Shown piece after piece: positions 9,245-19,211 of a stretch of 64,000 nucleotides of DNA. The translations under genes were made by a program, and so were the position numbers. The notes under the pieces were generated by a model that saw nothing but the letters and a program-made list of their open reading frames with translations, was not told the DNA's origin and did not search any database. Each line of letters starts with the position of its first letter. The first letter of the stretch is position 1. The DNA comes from Enterobacter sp. RHBSTW-00994 (GTDB lineage Bacteria > Pseudomonadota > Gammaproteobacteria > Enterobacterales > Enterobacteriaceae), in assembly GCF_013782625.1 (NCBI RefSeq), contig NZ_CP056199.1, positions 4,544,588-4,608,587 of the forward strand, written 5' to 3'.

Positions 9245-10747
9245 ATGCTACATTTGTTTGCCGGCCTGGATTTACATACCGGGCTTTTACTATTGCTTGC
9301 TCTGGTATTTGTACTGTTTTACGAAGCTATCAATGGCTTCCACGACACTGCAAACGCAGTAGCAACGGTTATCTACACTCGCGCAATGCGATCGCAGGTT
9401 GCGGTCGTTATGGCGGCGGTATTTAACTTTTTTGGTGTTCTCCTGGGCGGACTGAGCGTTGCTTATGCCATCGTGCATATGCTGCCAACGGATCTGCTGC
9501 TTAATGTTAGTTCTGGCCATGGCCTCGCTATGGTGTTCTCAATGCTGCTTGCTGCAATTATCTGGAACCTCGGTACCTGGTATTTCGGCCTGCCTGCATC
9601 CAGTTCTCACACGCTCATCGGTGCAATTATCGGTATTGGGTTAACAAACGCCCTGATGACCGGTACATCTGTCGTTGATGCGCTTAACATCCCGAAAGTG
9701 CTGGGGATCTTTGCTTCACTGATCGTCTCCCCTATCGTGGGCCTGGTCGTTGCCGGTGGGTTAATCTTCCTCCTGCGCCGTTACTGGAGCGGAACGAAAA
9801 AACGCGCCCGTATTCACCTGACTCCGGCTGAGCGTGAGAAGAAAGACGGTAAGAAAAAACCGCCATTCTGGACACGTATCGCACTGATCCTTTCCGCTAT
9901 CGGCGTGGCATTCTCTCATGGTGCAAACGACGGTCAGAAAGGCATTGGTCTGGTCATGCTGGTGTTGATCGGTGTTGCGCCCGCTGGCTTCGTGGTTAAC
10001 ATGAATGCCTCCGGTTACGAAATCACCCGTACCCGTGATGCCGTGAACAACGTCGAGGTCTACTTCCAGCAACATCCTGAGCTGCTGAAGAAAGTGACGG
10101 GCGTTGACCAGTTGCTGCCGTCTCCGGCCACCACCACGACAACTGCGCCAGGCGAGTTCCACTGCCATCCGGCAAATGCCATTAATGCGCTGGAACGCGC
10201 TAAAGGGATGCTGGGCGACATCGAAAGCTACGACAAGCTCACCGTTGAACAGCGCGGTCAGTTGCGTCGTATCATGCTCTGCATCTCTGACGTGACGGAC
10301 AAAGTCGCGAAGCAGCCTGAAGTGAATGCTGATGACCAGCGTCTGCTGAAGAAACTGAAAAGCGATATGCTCAATACCATTGAGTACGCGCCAATCTGGA
10401 TCATCATGGCTGTCGCATTGGCTCTGGGTATCGGTACGATGATTGGCTGGCGTCGCGTCGCCACCACCATCGGTGAGAAGATTGGTAAGAAAGGCATGAC
10501 GTATGCGCAGGGTATGTCCGCGCAGATGACAGCCGCCGTTTCTATCGGTCTGGCAAGCTACACCGGTATGCCAGTATCCACCACTCACGTTCTTTCCTCG
10601 TCCGTCGCCGGTACGATGATTGTTGACGGTGGTGGTCTCCAACGCAAAACCGTGACCAACATCCTGATGGCCTGGGTGTTTACGCTCCCGGCATCCATTT
10701 TGCTTTCTGGTGGTCTCTACTGGATTTCACTGCATATCATCCGATAG
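9245..10747 (+). CDS. pitA: PitA, low-affinity inorganic phosphate / metal-phosphate symporter
   Basis: Inner-membrane proton symporter of the PiT (PHO4) family, 500 aa, which takes up phosphate largely as neutral metal-phosphate complexes. Two homologous membrane halves each carry the PiT signature: [13 protein letters not shown] with [12 protein letters not shown] near the N-terminus, and [13 protein letters not shown] with [14 protein letters not shown] in the second half. A long cytoplasmic loop, about residues 270-375, separates them. It is monocistronic and ends in a strong terminator shared with uspB. Confidence 0.97.
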   Translation: MLHLFAGLDLHTGLLLLLALVFVLFYEAINGFHDTANAVATVIYTRAMRSQVAVVMAAVFNFFGVLLGGLSVAYAIVHMLPTDLLLNVSSGHGLAMVFSMLLAAIIWNLGTWYFGLPASSSHTLIGAIIGIGLTNALMTGTSVVDALNIPKVLGIFASLIVSPIVGLVVAGGLIFLLRRYWSGTKKRARIHLTPAEREKKDGKKKPPFWTRIALILSAIGVAFSHGANDGQKGIGLVMLVLIGVAPAGFVVNMNASGYEITRTRDAVNNVEVYFQQHPELLKKVTGVDQLLPSPATTTTTAPGEFHCHPANAINALERAKGMLGDIESYDKLTVEQRGQLRRIMLCISDVTDKVAKQPEVNADDQRLLKKLKSDMLNTIEYAPIWIIMAVALALGIGTMIGWRRVATTIGEKIGKKGMTYAQGMSAQMTAAVSIGLASYTGMPVSTTHVLSSSVAGTMIVDGGGLQRKTVTNILMAWVFTLPASILLSGGLYWISLHIIR

Positions 10748-10766
10748 GCAGTGCACGCGAAATGTG

Positions 10767-10799
10767 AAAAGCGGGTCAGGAAACTGACCCGCTTTTTTT
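10767..10799. terminator. Bidirectional terminator between pitA and uspB
   Basis: Perfect 13-bp stem (AAAAGCGGGTCAG with CTGACCCGCTTTT), GAAA tetraloop, T-run on the plus strand and A-run (T-run on the minus strand). It serves two convergent genes. Confidence 0.92.
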
Positions 10800-10805
10800 A
10801 TGTGC

Positions 10806-11141
10806 TCAGTGCCAAATCATCAATGCAACCATACTCACCACAACCAGGCCACACAGGGCACTGGTCAAAATGAACTGACGACGCAGGCGCTCACAGCGAC
10901 GAATAAACTCTTCATCATGATGATCACGATAACGCTGGGCGTAGATATACCACACCAGACGCATCTGTTTGCTGGGCTGTCCATGCGAGGTGAAGAAGCC
11001 TCCACCATCCACATACTGATAAAGCAACGGATCGCAACCACGAAGTACTACTAACAGCGCACGTAACGATGAGAAGTAGCGCGCCATATTCACTATGCAA
11101 ACCACACATAACGCCCAAAACAATGCGACGGTGCTAACCAT
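10806..11141 (-). CDS. uspB: UspB, universal stress protein B
   Basis: Small inner-membrane protein, 111 aa, with a hydrophobic N-terminal segment ([21 protein letters not shown]) and a second at the C-terminus ([19 protein letters not shown]). In E. coli it is sigma-S dependent and involved in ethanol tolerance in stationary phase. The ATG at 11141 has GGAGG immediately upstream at good spacing and gives exactly the E. coli length; a longer open frame to 11231 is not expected to be used. It diverges from uspA as in E. coli. Confidence 0.95.
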   Translation of the reverse strand: MVSTVALFWALCVVCIVNMARYFSSLRALLVVLRGCDPLLYQYVDGGGFFTSHGQPSKQMRLVWYIYAQRYRDHHDEEFIRRCERLRRQFILTSALCGLVVVSMVALMIWH

Positions 11142-11425
11142 ACTTCCTCCCCGGCGTCCGCCCACGAAGCAATGCTTCGGGACTACCGCACCCCAATGCC
11201 CTGACAGACAGTTCAGTGAAGAATGACTCAAAAGTCGATCGGCATCTCATTTTAATATCCGAGCGACTCATTAAATAGTGTAGGAGATCCGTTAATTTTT
11301 TTGCCACAAGGTTAATCGTTATCAACACCAAAGCTTGAAAAATTTGTTCAACTGGGCCGTAATAAAAGCAGATAGACGACGGCTTAACTGAATGGTCATC
11401 GATAACTTAAGGAAGGAGTAACACT
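11142..11425. promoter_or_regulatory. uspB / uspA divergent promoter region
   Basis: This 284-base gap must hold both promoters. Near uspA the AT-rich stretch TTGAAA ... TAATAA (about 11335-11365) could be -35/-10 elements, but the 19-base spacing is not ideal. A short palindrome GAAGCAATGCTTC lies near 11167. No gene is seen. Confidence 0.4.
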
Positions 11426-11863
11426 ATGGCTTACAAACACATTCTCATCGCGGTAGACCTCTCCCCAGAGAGCAAAGTGCTGGTTGATAAAGCGGTATCC
11501 ATGGCGCGCCCGTACAATGCGAAAGTTTCGCTGATTCACGTTGACGTGAATTACTCCGATCTCTATACCGGCCTGATCGATGTGAATCTTGGCGATATGC
11601 AGAAACGTATTTCCGAAGAAACCCACCATGCGCTAAGCGAACTGTCCACCAACGCAGGCTACCCTATCACTGAGACTCTGAGTGGTAGTGGCGATCTGGG
11701 TCAGGTACTGGTCGATGCGATTAAGAAATACGATATGGATCTGGTGGTTTGCGGCCATCACCAGGACTTCTGGAGCAAGCTGATGTCCTCAGCGCGTCAG
11801 CTTATCAACACCGTACACGTTGATATGCTGATTGTTCCGCTGCGTGACGAAGAAGACGAGTAA
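11426..11863 (+). CDS. uspA: UspA, universal stress protein A
   Basis: Cytoplasmic universal stress protein, 145 aa, single Usp domain (alpha/beta fold starting [13 protein letters not shown]). It follows E. coli UspA almost residue for residue; this UspA subgroup lacks the classical ATP-binding GxxG(9x)GS motif, which fits the sequence here. It is induced by growth arrest and many stresses in E. coli. The ribosome site is AAGGAG, 10 bases before ATG. A hairpin follows the stop. Confidence 0.97.
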   Translation: MAYKHILIAVDLSPESKVLVDKAVSMARPYNAKVSLIHVDVNYSDLYTGLIDVNLGDMQKRISEETHHALSELSTNAGYPITETLSGSGDLGQVLVDAIKKYDMDLVVCGHHQDFWSKLMSSARQLINTVHVDMLIVPLRDEEDE

Positions 11864-11872
11864 ATATTTCCC

Positions 11873-11901
11873 CACCTCCTCTCCCACAGGGAGAGGAGGT
11901 G
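11873..11901. terminator. C/T-rich perfect hairpin between uspA and rsmJ
   Basis: CACCTCCTCTCCC pairs perfectly with GGGAGAGGAGGTG around a 3-base ACA loop, a 13-bp stem, followed by AAAA. It lies between two convergent genes where E. coli has dtpB. Confidence 0.75.
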
Positions 11902-11917
11902 AAAACATCAGACTGCA

Positions 11918-12670
11918 CTATTCCGCTGTGCCCGAATAAATATCAAATCTGTGCCCTTTCGTGACCACTGCGTTGGTCGTCGCGACTTCCGCCAACGGTG
12001 GCGCATAATCCGGGCGCTTCACCACAACACGCTTTGTTGCCAGCAAGCGAGCAGGCTCCAGCAGCCCATCAGCGTCTAAATCCGGTCCCACCAGCGACTG
12101 AAACACACGCATCTCTTTTTTGACCAGCGCACTTTTCTGCTTATGCGGGAACATCGGGTCAAGATAGACCACCTGCGGGCGCGGCGTAATGTCCGTCAGC
12201 GCCGTCAGACTGGAGGCATGAATCAGCTGCAAACGCTCTTGCAACCACGGACCAATTTCCGGGTCCGCGTAACCGCGCGCTAGCCCGTCATCGAGCAAAG
12301 CGGCCACAACCGGATTTCGCTCCAGCATCCGCACGCGGCAACCCACGGACGCCAGCACGAACGCATCGCGCCCCAGTCCCGCCGTGGCGTCGACCACATC
12401 CGGTAAATAGCTCCCTTTGATCCCCACAGCTTTGGCAACGGCTTCACCGCGGCCACCGCCGAACTTGCGTCGGTGCGCCATCGTCCCGCCAACAAAATCA
12501 ACAAAAATGCCGCCAAGCTTAGGCTCATCACGCTTACGCAGTTCGAGATGCTCCGGCGTCATCACCAGCGCCATCAGGTTCTCTGGGTCATGTTCCAGCC
12601 CCCATCGGGCGGCCAGAACAGATAAGGCGCCGTCTCCGGCGCCTGTTTCATCGACTAAGCAGATCTTCAC
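11918..12670 (-). CDS. rsmJ: RsmJ, 16S rRNA m2G1516 methyltransferase
   Basis: SAM-dependent methyltransferase modifying guanine 1516 of 16S rRNA; 250 aa. The SAM motif I is [17 protein letters not shown], and the catalytic-type motif is VYLDPMFP. I chose the GTG at 12670 ([10 protein letters not shown]...) which matches the E. coli length of 250 aa; an upstream start at 12712 would overlap prlC. It follows prlC by 7 bases, so the two form an operon as in E. coli. Confidence 0.95.
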   Translation of the reverse strand: MKICLVDETGAGDGALSVLAARWGLEHDPENLMALVMTPEHLELRKRDEPKLGGIFVDFVGGTMAHRRKFGGGRGEAVAKAVGIKGSYLPDVVDATAGLGRDAFVLASVGCRVRMLERNPVVAALLDDGLARGYADPEIGPWLQERLQLIHASSLTALTDITPRPQVVYLDPMFPHKQKSALVKKEMRVFQSLVGPDLDADGLLEPARLLATKRVVVKRPDYAPPLAEVATTNAVVTKGHRFDIYSGTAE

Positions 12671-12677
12671 GTAGCAA

Positions 12678-14720
12678 TCAGCCTTTAATCCCGTAATGCT
12701 CCAACATCGCATCCAGCTGTGGCTCGCGGCCCCGGAAACGTTTGAACAGAACCATTGGCTCTTCAGACCCTCCGCGCGTCAGGATGCTGTCCAGGAACGA
12801 CTGACCGGTTTCACGGTTGAAGATCCCTTCTTCTTCGAAGCGCGAGAAGGCATCTGCCGCCAGCACATCAGCCCACAGGTAGCTGTAGTAACCTGCTGCA
12901 TAGCCCCCCGCAAAGATATGGCTGAAAGCGTGCGGGAAACGTCCCCAGGCAGGACCAGGAATAAGCGCTACCTGCTTTTTAATCTCGGCCAGCGTTTCGA
13001 GGATTTTCGCCCCCTGCTCCGGGCTAAATTCCGCATGCAGGCGGAAGTCGAACAGTCCGAACTCCAGTTGACGCAGAATAAACATCGCCGCCTGGTAGTT
13101 TTTCGCCGCCAGCATTTTATCCAGCAGCTCTTTCGGCAGCGGCTCACCCGTTTCGTAATGACCGGAGATAAACGCCAGCGCGTCCGGCTCCCAGCACCAG
13201 TTTTCCATAAACTGGCTCGGCAGTTCGACCGCATCCCACGGCACACCGCTGATACCGGCAACGCCAGCGGTTTCAATACGGGTCAGCATGTGGTGCAGAC
13301 CGTGACCAAATTCGTGGAACAGGGTGATCACTTCGTCGTGAGTGAACAGCGCAGGTTTGCCGTTTACCGGACGGTTGAAGTTACAGGTCAGGTACGCAAC
13401 CGGTTTTTGCAGTGAACCATCGGCTTTACGCATCTGGCCCACGCAGTCGTCCATCCACGCCCCACCGCGTTTATTTTCGCGCGCATAGAGGTCGAGATAG
13501 AAGCTACCGCGCAGTTCATTCTTGTCGTCATACAGCTCGAAGAAACGCACGTCAGGATGCCAGACGTCGATATCTTTACGCTCTTTAGCCGTAATGCCGT
13601 AGATACGTTTTACCACTTCAAACAGACCATTAACGGCTTTGTTTTCCGGGAAATATGGACGCAGTTGTTCATCGCTGATGCTGTACAGGTGCTGTTTCTG
13701 TTTTTCACTGTAGTACGCGATATCCCACGGCTGAAGCTCATCAACACCGAATTCTGCTTTCGCAAAGGCGCGCAGTTGTGCCAGCTCTTTTTCGCCCTGA
13801 GGACGCGCCCGTTTTGCCAGATCGGTTAAGAAATCGAGCACCTGCTGCGGGTTTTCCGCCATTTTGGTGGCAAGAGACTTATAGGCATAACTTTCAAAGC
13901 CCAGCAGTTGCGCCAGTTCATGACGTAGCGCGAGGATTTCGGCCATTACCGGGCTGTTGTCCCATTTGCCTGCATTCGGCCCCTGATCCGAGGCACGAGT
14001 GCTGTAAGCGCGATAGAGCTCTTCACGCAGAGCCTGATTATCGCAGTAGGTCATCACAGGCAGGTAGCTTGGGATATCCAGAGTTAACAGGAAACCTTCC
14101 TGCTCTTTCGCTTCAGCCTGCGCTTTTGCCGCCGCCAGTGCGCTTTCTGGCATCCCCGCCAGCTCAGCTTCATCACTAATCAGTTTTGACCAGCCCATGG
14201 TGGCATCAAGCACGTTATTACTGTACTGGTTGCCCAGTTCAGACAGACGCGCCGCAATTTCACCGTAGCGGACCTGTTTCTCTTTTGGCAGGCCAATACC
14301 GGACAGCTCAAAATCACGCAGTGCGTTATCAACCGATTTTTTCTGTGCCGTATTCATCGCTGCATAGTGATCGCCATCGCGCAGATCACGGTACGCCTGG
14401 TACAGCCCTTCATGTTGGCCGACCCAGGTGCTGTATTCAGACAGCAGCGGCAGCGTTTGTTCGTAGGCTTCTCGCAGTTCCGGGCTGTTTTGCACCGAGT
14501 TCAGGTGGCTGACTGGAGAGAAAATTCGCCCCAGCACATCGTCCACTTCAGCAAGCGGCTGACACAGGTTTTCCCAGGTATACGGCGCCCCCTGGGCCAC
14601 CACACTTTCTACCGCCGCACGGCAGTTATCCAGCGCCTGGGTTACAGCGGGGACAACATGCTCAGGGAGGATTTTAGAAAAAGGCGGCAAGGAAAAAGGC
14701 GTCAGTAATGGATTGGTCAT
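12678..14720 (-). CDS. prlC: PrlC, oligopeptidase A
   Basis: Cytoplasmic zinc metallopeptidase of family M3, 680 aa, that degrades cleaved signal peptides and other short peptides. The active site is HEFGHGLHH, with the Glu of a downstream helix ([21 protein letters not shown]) as third ligand region. The ATG at 14720 gives the same length and N-terminus as E. coli; the frame extends to 14759 but without family similarity. It heads an operon with rsmJ. Confidence 0.97.
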   Translation of the reverse strand: MTNPLLTPFSLPPFSKILPEHVVPAVTQALDNCRAAVESVVAQGAPYTWENLCQPLAEVDDVLGRIFSPVSHLNSVQNSPELREAYEQTLPLLSEYSTWVGQHEGLYQAYRDLRDGDHYAAMNTAQKKSVDNALRDFELSGIGLPKEKQVRYGEIAARLSELGNQYSNNVLDATMGWSKLISDEAELAGMPESALAAAKAQAEAKEQEGFLLTLDIPSYLPVMTYCDNQALREELYRAYSTRASDQGPNAGKWDNSPVMAEILALRHELAQLLGFESYAYKSLATKMAENPQQVLDFLTDLAKRARPQGEKELAQLRAFAKAEFGVDELQPWDIAYYSEKQKQHLYSISDEQLRPYFPENKAVNGLFEVVKRIYGITAKERKDIDVWHPDVRFFELYDDKNELRGSFYLDLYARENKRGGAWMDDCVGQMRKADGSLQKPVAYLTCNFNRPVNGKPALFTHDEVITLFHEFGHGLHHMLTRIETAGVAGISGVPWDAVELPSQFMENWCWEPDALAFISGHYETGEPLPKELLDKMLAAKNYQAAMFILRQLEFGLFDFRLHAEFSPEQGAKILETLAEIKKQVALIPGPAWGRFPHAFSHIFAGGYAAGYYSYLWADVLAADAFSRFEEEGIFNRETGQSFLDSILTRGGSEEPMVLFKRFRGREPQLDAMLEHYGIKG

Positions 14721-14866
14721 AAGCGCTGTCCTGTTGAAAAAGGTGAATGAAGCGCGCATCCGGCGCTGTGCATATTGGTTCTAGAATGGGGTTAAGTGTA
14801 GATAATTTCAATGGTGAGCGCGGTGAATTACGCCCGGCAGCATTGCACATACCGGGCGCAAAGGCG

Positions 14867-16138
14867 TTAACGGGCGTGATGTCCGAGTGCATAGGCTGCA
14901 GGCAGGTTAAGACGTTGCCAGAACTGCTGTTCAGCCGTATCGCCCGACAACGGATAACCGGCAGGCAATGCGGTTTTCACCATCAACGCCTGACGCTGGG
15001 CAACAGACAGGTTTGGCAGCGCGGCCTTCAGCAGAACATCAGCACCTTCAGGAACCGTAAGATTCTGTTTTTCACCTTTCTGCTGCGGCAAATCGTAGGT
15101 CATCGTGAAACGGTAGAAAGCCTGCATGGCCGGGTCACGATAGGGATCGTCTTTTCCATTTGTCTTCGCGCAATCAGCAAGGGACATGCCGCACTCTTTT
15201 TCCAGCGCAGTACGTAACTGATCGCGGGCCTCATTAAACAGCGTGCGGTATTTCGCGTCGTTCAGGTAGTGGGCAACATTGCGTTGTGCCACCATCCGCG
15301 AGCCCATGACATCCAGCGGATAATGCACGCCGAGCACAATCCGTGAATAACCATAGCGTGCGCCTCGCGTCACCAGCGCATCAAACCGCTCCGGGATCAT
15401 CTCGGCCATCAGCAGTGCATCGGTATAGCCGGTATTGGTATGTCCGCTCGGGAATGAACCACCGTCAGCGGTGTACGGATGATTATCTTTCACCACCACA
15501 TCATCCGGCACAAGGTGGATCGTGTTGCCCTGAATCAGGAATGGGCGAGGATTATTGAAATGTTTCTTCGCCTCGCTGGTACTCACTTCCGAGGCTTTAA
15601 TCAGTGCAGCCGCTTTCCCCAGTTCACCTTTATCGTAAGCCGTCAGGAAGGCTTTACCCAAACGTGGCCCCAACGCATCACTGAGGAAATAGAGATAGTT
15701 AATCCCTTCCGCATCTGCCAGGGCCTGATGACGGCTTGTCTGAACAGCGTCACGGTTAATCACCGTTACCGTTTCCAGATTGTCCTGAATCACCGTTTTG
15801 GGTAGCGAACTAAAGGCTGAAAGTAGCGCGATGCCAGCCTGCTGGTTCTCTTTCGTCTGGAAATCATAGCCACTGGCCTTCAGCCAGGCTTTATCGGCCT
15901 GCGTTTTGGTCTGTTTAGCATGTTCAAGCGCCTCACGCGTCAGCGTTGACGCGTTGCCCTTCAGTGCGTCACGAAGTTGCGCCAGCGCCTGGCTCTCTAG
16001 CGTATCAAACGCCATGCTTTCCGCCGCTGGCGTTACGCTGTTAGCGATCGCCGCCGCCTGATTAACCGGAACCTCTTTCGCCAGAACCGGCAACGCCAGC
16101 ATCAGTGCAGATGTCAGGAGTGTTATTTTCAGCTTCAT
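14867..16138 (-). CDS. PAP2-family acid phosphatase, exported, with long N-terminal extension
   Basis: A 423-aa exported protein with a clean signal peptide (LKITLLTSALMLALPVLA). The class A non-specific acid phosphatase / PAP2 signature is complete: Lys191-x6-Arg198-Pro199, Pro230-Ser-Gly-His-Thr234, and Ser265-Arg266-x5-His272-x3-Asp276. His272 is the expected nucleophile and His233 the acid. It should hydrolyse organic phosphomonoesters in the periplasm. PhoC/PhoN relatives have about 250 residues; here an extra segment of about 120 residues precedes the catalytic domain and about 100 follow it. It is inserted between prlC and rlmJ, which are neighbours in E. coli. Confidence 0.88.
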   Translation of the reverse strand: MKLKITLLTSALMLALPVLAKEVPVNQAAAIANSVTPAAESMAFDTLESQALAQLRDALKGNASTLTREALEHAKQTKTQADKAWLKASGYDFQTKENQQAGIALLSAFSSLPKTVIQDNLETVTVINRDAVQTSRHQALADAEGINYLYFLSDALGPRLGKAFLTAYDKGELGKAAALIKASEVSTSEAKKHFNNPRPFLIQGNTIHLVPDDVVVKDNHPYTADGGSFPSGHTNTGYTDALLMAEMIPERFDALVTRGARYGYSRIVLGVHYPLDVMGSRMVAQRNVAHYLNDAKYRTLFNEARDQLRTALEKECGMSLADCAKTNGKDDPYRDPAMQAFYRFTMTYDLPQQKGEKQNLTVPEGADVLLKAALPNLSVAQRQALMVKTALPAGYPLSGDTAEQQFWQRLNLPAAYALGHHAR

Positions 16139-16331
16139 TATTTTTCCTTTTATTCAAACAATTACCTTGCCTGACTGCGACGCTAGCCCCGCTGGTTGAC
16201 ACTTTTATGACACGGTTATGTTTTGCAACGCTTTTGCGGCAATTGAAACAGCACGGCGCTTTAGCGGTAATCTGGGCGGATCTACGGTAAACTACCGCTT
16301 AACTTGTTTACTTCCCGGAATCTCTGCATCC

Positions 16332-17174
16332 ATGCTCAGTTATCGCCACAGCTTTCACGCAGGCAACCACGCCGACGTCCTCAAACACACCGTTCAGAGC
16401 CTGATTATTGAAGCGCTCAAAGAGAAAGATAAACCGTTTCTCTACCTGGACACGCACGCCGGCGCGGGCCGTTATCAACTGAGCGGCGAGCACGCTGAAC
16501 GCACGGGAGAGTACCTCGAAGGCATCGCACGTATCTGGCAGCAGGATGACTTACCTGCCGAGCTGGAGCCGTACATCAATGTGGTCAATCACTTCAACCG
16601 CAGCGGTCAGCTACGCTACTACCCAGGTTCTCCACTGATTGCGCGCCAGCTTTTGCGCGAGCAGGACAGCCTTCAGCTCACCGAGCTGCACCCGAGCGAT
16701 TTCCCGCTGCTGCGTTCTGAATTCCAGAAAGATAGCCGCGCCCGAGTGGAAAAAGCAGACGGCTATCAGCAGCTGAAATCCAAACTGCCACCGGTTTCCC
16801 GCCGTGGTTTGGTTTTGATCGACCCGCCATACGAAATCAAAACCGACTACCAGGCGGTAGTGACCGGCATCCATGAAGGCTACAAACGCTTTGCTACGGG
16901 GACATATGCTTTGTGGTATCCGGTGGTCCTGCGTGCGCAAATCAAACGCATGATCAAAGACCTGGAAGCCACTGGCATTCGTAAGATCCTGCAAATTGAA
17001 CTGGCCGTGCGCCCGGACAGCGACCAGCGTGGCATGACCGCCTCCGGTATGATTGTGATCAACCCACCGTGGAAGCTCGAAGCGCAAATGAACAACGTGC
17101 TGCCATGGCTGCACAAAACGCTGGTTCCGAACGGAATTGGCCATGCGACAGTAAGCTGGATCGTGCCAGAGTAA
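16332..17174 (+). CDS. rlmJ: RlmJ, 23S rRNA m6A2030 methyltransferase
   Basis: SAM-dependent N6-adenine methyltransferase acting on A2030 of 23S rRNA, 280 aa. It begins with the family's MLSYRHSFHAGNHADVLKH; the SAM region is DTHAGAGRYQL and the catalytic motif is DPPYE (N6-methylase type). The ATG at 16332 matches E. coli exactly; the frame is open upstream to 16218 but without similarity. It is followed 71 bases later by gor, as in E. coli. Confidence 0.96.
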   Translation: MLSYRHSFHAGNHADVLKHTVQSLIIEALKEKDKPFLYLDTHAGAGRYQLSGEHAERTGEYLEGIARIWQQDDLPAELEPYINVVNHFNRSGQLRYYPGSPLIARQLLREQDSLQLTELHPSDFPLLRSEFQKDSRARVEKADGYQQLKSKLPPVSRRGLVLIDPPYEIKTDYQAVVTGIHEGYKRFATGTYALWYPVVLRAQIKRMIKDLEATGIRKILQIELAVRPDSDQRGMTASGMIVINPPWKLEAQMNNVLPWLHKTLVPNGIGHATVSWIVPE

Positions 17175-17245
17175 TCACAGTCATCGGTGGAACCTATTGA
17201 TTTCAGGTATACAATCGCGGCAATTAACGATTAAGGATAAAGGCT

Positions 17246-18598
17246 ATGACTAAGCATTATGACTACATCGCTATCGGTGGCGGCAGCGGCGGTATCGCCT
17301 CGATCAACCGTGCAGCCATGTACGGCCAGAAATGTGCACTGATTGAAGCCAAAGAACTTGGTGGCACATGTGTGAACGTGGGCTGTGTGCCGAAAAAAGT
17401 GATGTGGCATGCCGCGCAAATCCGTGAGGCTATCCATCTGTATGGCCCGGACTACGGCTTTGACACCACGATCAATCATTTCGACTGGGACAAGTTGATC
17501 GCCAGCCGTACCGCCTACATCGACCGCATTCATACCTCGTACGACAACGTGCTGGGTAAAAATAATGTGGATGTGATCCGTGGCTTTGCCCGCTTTGTCG
17601 ATGCCAGAACGATCGAAGTTAATGGTGAGACGATCACCGCCGATCATATCCTGATCGCGACCGGTGGCCGTCCAGTCCACCCGGCCATTCCAGGCGCAGA
17701 ATACGGTATCGACTCGGACGGTTTCTTCGAACTGCCCGCATTGCCAAAACGTGTTGCGATTGTTGGCGCAGGCTACATCGCCGTTGAGCTGGCTGGCGTG
17801 ATTAATGGCCTGGGCGCTGAAGCGCATCTGTTTGTCCGCAAACATGCCCCGCTGCGCAGCTTTGACCCGCTGATTGTCGATACGCTGGTTGAGGTGATGA
17901 ACGCTGAAGGCCCAACCCTGCATACCCACGCCGTACCAAAAGCCATTGTGAAAAATGCCGATGACAGCCTGACGCTTGAGCAGGAAGATGGCCGTAGCCA
18001 GACCGTAGATTGCCTGATCTGGGCGATTGGTCGTGAACCGGCAAATGATAACTTCAACCTGGCCGTGACAGGCGTGAAGACCAATGACAAAGGCTATATC
18101 GTTGTCGATAAATTCCAGAACACCAGCGTGCCAGGTATTTATGCGGTTGGCGATAACACCGGAGCCGTTGAACTGACACCCGTAGCGGTTGCTGCGGGCC
18201 GTCGCCTGTCAGAACGTCTGTTCAACAATAAGCCGGATGAGCATCTGGATTACAGCAACATCCCGACCGTCGTGTTCAGCCATCCACCGATTGGCACTGT
18301 GGGTTTAACCGAGCCTCAGGCACGCGAACAGTATGGCGACGACCAGGTCAAAGTGTACAAATCGGCCTTTACCGCAATGTACACCGCGGTCACTTCTCAT
18401 CGTCAGCCGTGCCGTATGAAGCTGGTTTGCGTTGGCCCGGATGAGAAGATTGTCGGTATTCACGGTATTGGTTTTGGTATGGATGAGATCCTGCAAGGCT
18501 TTGCTGTGGCACTGAAGATGGGCGCAACCAAGAAAGACTTTGATAATACCGTGGCGATCCACCCAACTGCGGCAGAAGAGTTTGTGACCATGCGTTAA
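17246..18598 (+). CDS. gor: Glutathione reductase
   Basis: Homodimeric flavoprotein, 450 aa, that reduces glutathione disulfide with NADPH in the cytoplasm. FAD motif [13 protein letters not shown] at the N-terminus, redox-active disulfide Cys42-x4-Cys47 in [18 protein letters not shown] motif [13 protein letters not shown] near residue 175, and the C-terminal catalytic pair His439/Glu444 in HPTAAEEF. It has a strong ribosome site. The gene marks the left border of a variable region (gor to treF), which in E. coli holds the arsenic and acid-resistance genes instead. Confidence 0.98.
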   Translation: MTKHYDYIAIGGGSGGIASINRAAMYGQKCALIEAKELGGTCVNVGCVPKKVMWHAAQIREAIHLYGPDYGFDTTINHFDWDKLIASRTAYIDRIHTSYDNVLGKNNVDVIRGFARFVDARTIEVNGETITADHILIATGGRPVHPAIPGAEYGIDSDGFFELPALPKRVAIVGAGYIAVELAGVINGLGAEAHLFVRKHAPLRSFDPLIVDTLVEVMNAEGPTLHTHAVPKAIVKNADDSLTLEQEDGRSQTVDCLIWAIGREPANDNFNLAVTGVKTNDKGYIVVDKFQNTSVPGIYAVGDNTGAVELTPVAVAAGRRLSERLFNNKPDEHLDYSNIPTVVFSHPPIGTVGLTEPQAREQYGDDQVKVYKSAFTAMYTAVTSHRQPCRMKLVCVGPDEKIVGIHGIGFGMDEILQGFAVALKMGATKKDFDNTVAIHPTAAEEFVTMR

Positions 18599-18617
18599 TT
18601 ACGCATGAGAACTGGCG

Positions 18618-19121
18618 TCAGGCAATCAGCATTTGCCCGACGCCAGTACACTCTTCAAAAACAAACATCCTCCTGTGCATACTCATCAAACGCATTCCTG
18701 CCACCTGGCAACGCCGTAAAATAATCGGTTTTGTAATCACTGAATGTGAGAAACACACATTACGCATATCACAATTCTCGAAAACGATATTCTCAAGGTA
18801 ACAGCGATTGAGCGTGAAGTTTGAAAATTGAATATGACGAAACAGGCTTTCGCGGATATTACTGCGAAAAATAATGGCTTTTATCTCTTTATCCTGAACG
18901 GTAAGTCCGGCTAATTGCCGATATTCTATTAATCCATTGAAGTCTGATATAGTATTTTTCTGTTCAGGCACAGGGTGTAAAGACAAAGGCATAGCGCCCT
19001 GACGCGTCGCGTTAAGGTTCATAAGGGTTTCCAGAGTTGTGTTGTCATCAGAGCAGATGACCTGAGTGAGCCCCTTTAATGCCTCAAAGCATAACGCCAA
19101 AACAACCGAGATTTTGTCCAT
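18618..19121 (-). CDS. Pentapeptide-repeat-like protein of unknown function
   Basis: A 167-aa protein with no recognised family name. Residues about 81-135 show a five-residue periodicity with a hydrophobic (Leu/Phe/Met/Ile) centre in each unit: SLFRH, IQFSN, FTLNR, CYLEN, IVFEN, CDMRN, VCFSH, SVITK. This is the pattern of the pentapeptide-repeat right-handed beta-helix, in a degenerate form with little of the usual Ala/Asp consensus. Residues 1-80 are unlike the repeat and may be a separate domain. There is no signal peptide or membrane segment. It diverges from the caspase-like gene at 19212 across 90 bases. The ribosome site is poor, and a hairpin precedes the start. It appears more AT-rich than gor. 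Confidence 0.65.
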   Translation of the reverse strand: MDKISVVLALCFEALKGLTQVICSDDNTTLETLMNLNATRQGAMPLSLHPVPEQKNTISDFNGLIEYRQLAGLTVQDKEIKAIIFRSNIRESLFRHIQFSNFTLNRCYLENIVFENCDMRNVCFSHSVITKPIILRRCQVAGMRLMSMHRRMFVFEECTGVGQMLIA

Positions 19122-19124
19122 TTA

Positions 19125-19145
19125 TTTGCAGAGTTGTGCTGCAAA
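19125..19145. promoter_or_regulatory. Inverted repeat immediately upstream of the pentapeptide-like gene
   Basis: TTTGCAG and CTGCAAA form a perfect 7-bp dyad around AGTTGTG, only four bases from the start codon of the minus-strand gene and inside the 90-base divergent intergenic region. It could be an operator or an mRNA hairpin that limits translation; which one cannot be told from sequence. Confidence 0.4.
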
Positions 19146-19211
19146 ATAAAAGCGCAAAGAGACAAAATACTTAAATAGAAAATAAAATAATTTTACTTAG
19201 GTTGATATTCC

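Noticed and set aside
9761..10642. Minus-strand open frame of 293 codons
   Set aside because: Antisense shadow of pitA; no ribosome site and no recognisable domain.
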